From contig FWWN02000643.1 of NCBI GenBank assembly GCA_900175165.2, positions 1 to 39,919 of the forward strand: a stretch of DNA of 39,919 bases. Direction: 5' to 3'. Origin of the DNA: Rhizomucor pusillus. Lineage: Eukaryota > Mucoromycota > Mucoromycetes > Mucorales > Lichtheimiaceae. The first letter of the stretch is position 1; every line of letters begins with the position of its first letter. This document shows, in pieces, positions 39,018 to 39,919 of this stretch. The notes beneath the pieces are model-generated. The model did no database searches and was not told the origin of the DNA. It was given only the letters and a program-made list of their open reading frames with translations. The translations under genes and the position numbers were made by a program.

Positions 39018-39919
39018 GTCAATAATTGCCAGTATACAGCTTCAGGACTTGACATAACTTGCTATACATTCATGCAACGCTCATGAAGATGAAACTACAG
39101 AATTTTACCATGTATTTTCTATTTACTATTACTGCTCCAGGAGACATATGTCCAAGCGAAAGCAATGTGGATTGGGGCAGCATAGATCGACGCAGCGGCA
39201 TTTGAATTGACAGTGGCGGCATGCTGATGTCCGTGCACGCGGGCATTGCTGAAGATGAACGTAGGATCGTCGTACAGACATGCGGCAAGTACGTACGGAA
39301 TCCTTGAACCATGAGCAAACCGAATCTCGCATCAAAGTAAACCGCTCTGCAACAAAAGACTGATTGAAAAGTAGGGTCCTGGGGGCCTGAGAAAGTAAAA
39401 GAAAAACTTTTTCGATCACGTGAAAATGCACTCGCACCCAACAAGAAAGATTTTGACAGTAGTAGAAGCAGCGAGCAACGAAGAAAAAGAAATCTAGGTG
39501 GTGAAGTAAGCTACAGAGTCTTGAACAGCACTTGAACTAGTCATGGAAAGACCTTGACTGCATCACATTGCAAAGAAGCCTGTCTTCGCTACAGAATCTC
39601 GATTCAGTACTGGAGCAGCCCACTTTAATTTTGACTGCCAGAGTAACGTTTTTGATTGACTCGACGCGTTAAACGCCTTTACAGCAGTCTACAGAGGGAA
39701 ACAGAAGAACATAAGTTTGAAAGCAAATGAGCAGTCTGCATTATGATCGCACTACGCTCAAATGGATTGTAGGAAAGCGATCTTGCAACCAAGCACTGCA
39801 AACAGACACTCTCGAAGCATGCAACACTCGCAACATGCATGCAAGACAAGACAAGCAAGCAGACGAAGAGTATTTTTTACAAGAGTTATCTTTATTCATT
39901 ATTGTAAAAGAAGACAAGA
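39018..39919. other. Right-end stretch, no gene supported
   Basis: About 900 bp. A minus-strand open frame (39070-39444) has no recognisable features. A CACGTG E-box lies at 39417-39422. Near the end are short CATGCA/ACAAGAC repeats (about 39817-39855) and a minus-strand AATAAAG word (near 39890) that could be the 3' end of a gene beyond the window. Confidence 0.4.

Noticed and set aside
39070..39444. 124-aa minus-strand ORF
   Set aside because: No motif, no splice partners, an overlapping frame of similar length and no family resemblance; treated as chance.

Overview
The window looks like nuclear DNA of an early-diverging fungus, most likely a mucoromycete (Mucorales-like). The genes are closely packed and cut by many short introns, mostly 48-100 nt, with GTA/GTG donors. 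The gene set is eukaryotic housekeeping, and the left end carries decayed transposon sequence. The genus is not determined. Exon coordinates were worked out by hand from splice signals, reading frame and family conservation. Almost every model closes in frame with no unused exon.

Layout. 1-1250 is a broken IS630/Tc1-mariner-type transposase. 1320-3261 is a frameshifted relic of an unrecognised zinc-finger protein. 3572-4385 (+) is a GFA-domain protein, convergent with 4579-6476 (-), a C78 cysteine protease of the ZUFSP/Mug105 type. 7553-10206 (+) is mitochondrial Hsp70, convergent with glycerol kinase at 10553-12272 (-). A gap of about 2 kb leads to three + genes: a PMT2-type protein O-mannosyltransferase (14231-17080), a zinc-type medium-chain dehydrogenase (18001-19430) and a nucleoplasmin-like FKBP (19594-21264). 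Three - genes follow: Rab6/Ypt6 GTPase (21432-22646), ribosomal protein uS2/S0 (22850-23880) and eL27 (24633-25479). Next come SLX4 (25715-27978, +) and a DIS3L2-type exoribonuclease (28173-32690, +). The head-to-head pair CENP-O/Mcm21 (32837-33935, -) and HIRIP3-like histone chaperone (34055-35468, +) follows. A GH47 alpha-mannosidase (35626-37763, -) is the last confident gene. The final 2.1 kb holds only one small candidate ORF.

How the genes relate. This is an ordinary eukaryotic neighbourhood and not an operon. Themes that recur are protein O- and N-glycan processing (PMT2, GH47), ribosome and RNA turnover (uS2, eL27, DIS3L2), and genome maintenance or chromatin (SLX4, CENP-O, HIRIP3-like, FKBP39-like). 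The chromatin and repair genes lie in divergent pairs whose short shared promoters carry MCB-like and E2F-like words.

The most unusual signal is in the gene architecture. I infer five GC-AG introns among about 85, all with a GCAAGT donor. There are five internal microexons of 14-24 nt, several coding for or touching catalytic or metal-binding residues. Two introns are stop-free and a multiple of three long, so naive ORF calling reads through them. I did not find a convincing new multi-gene system.
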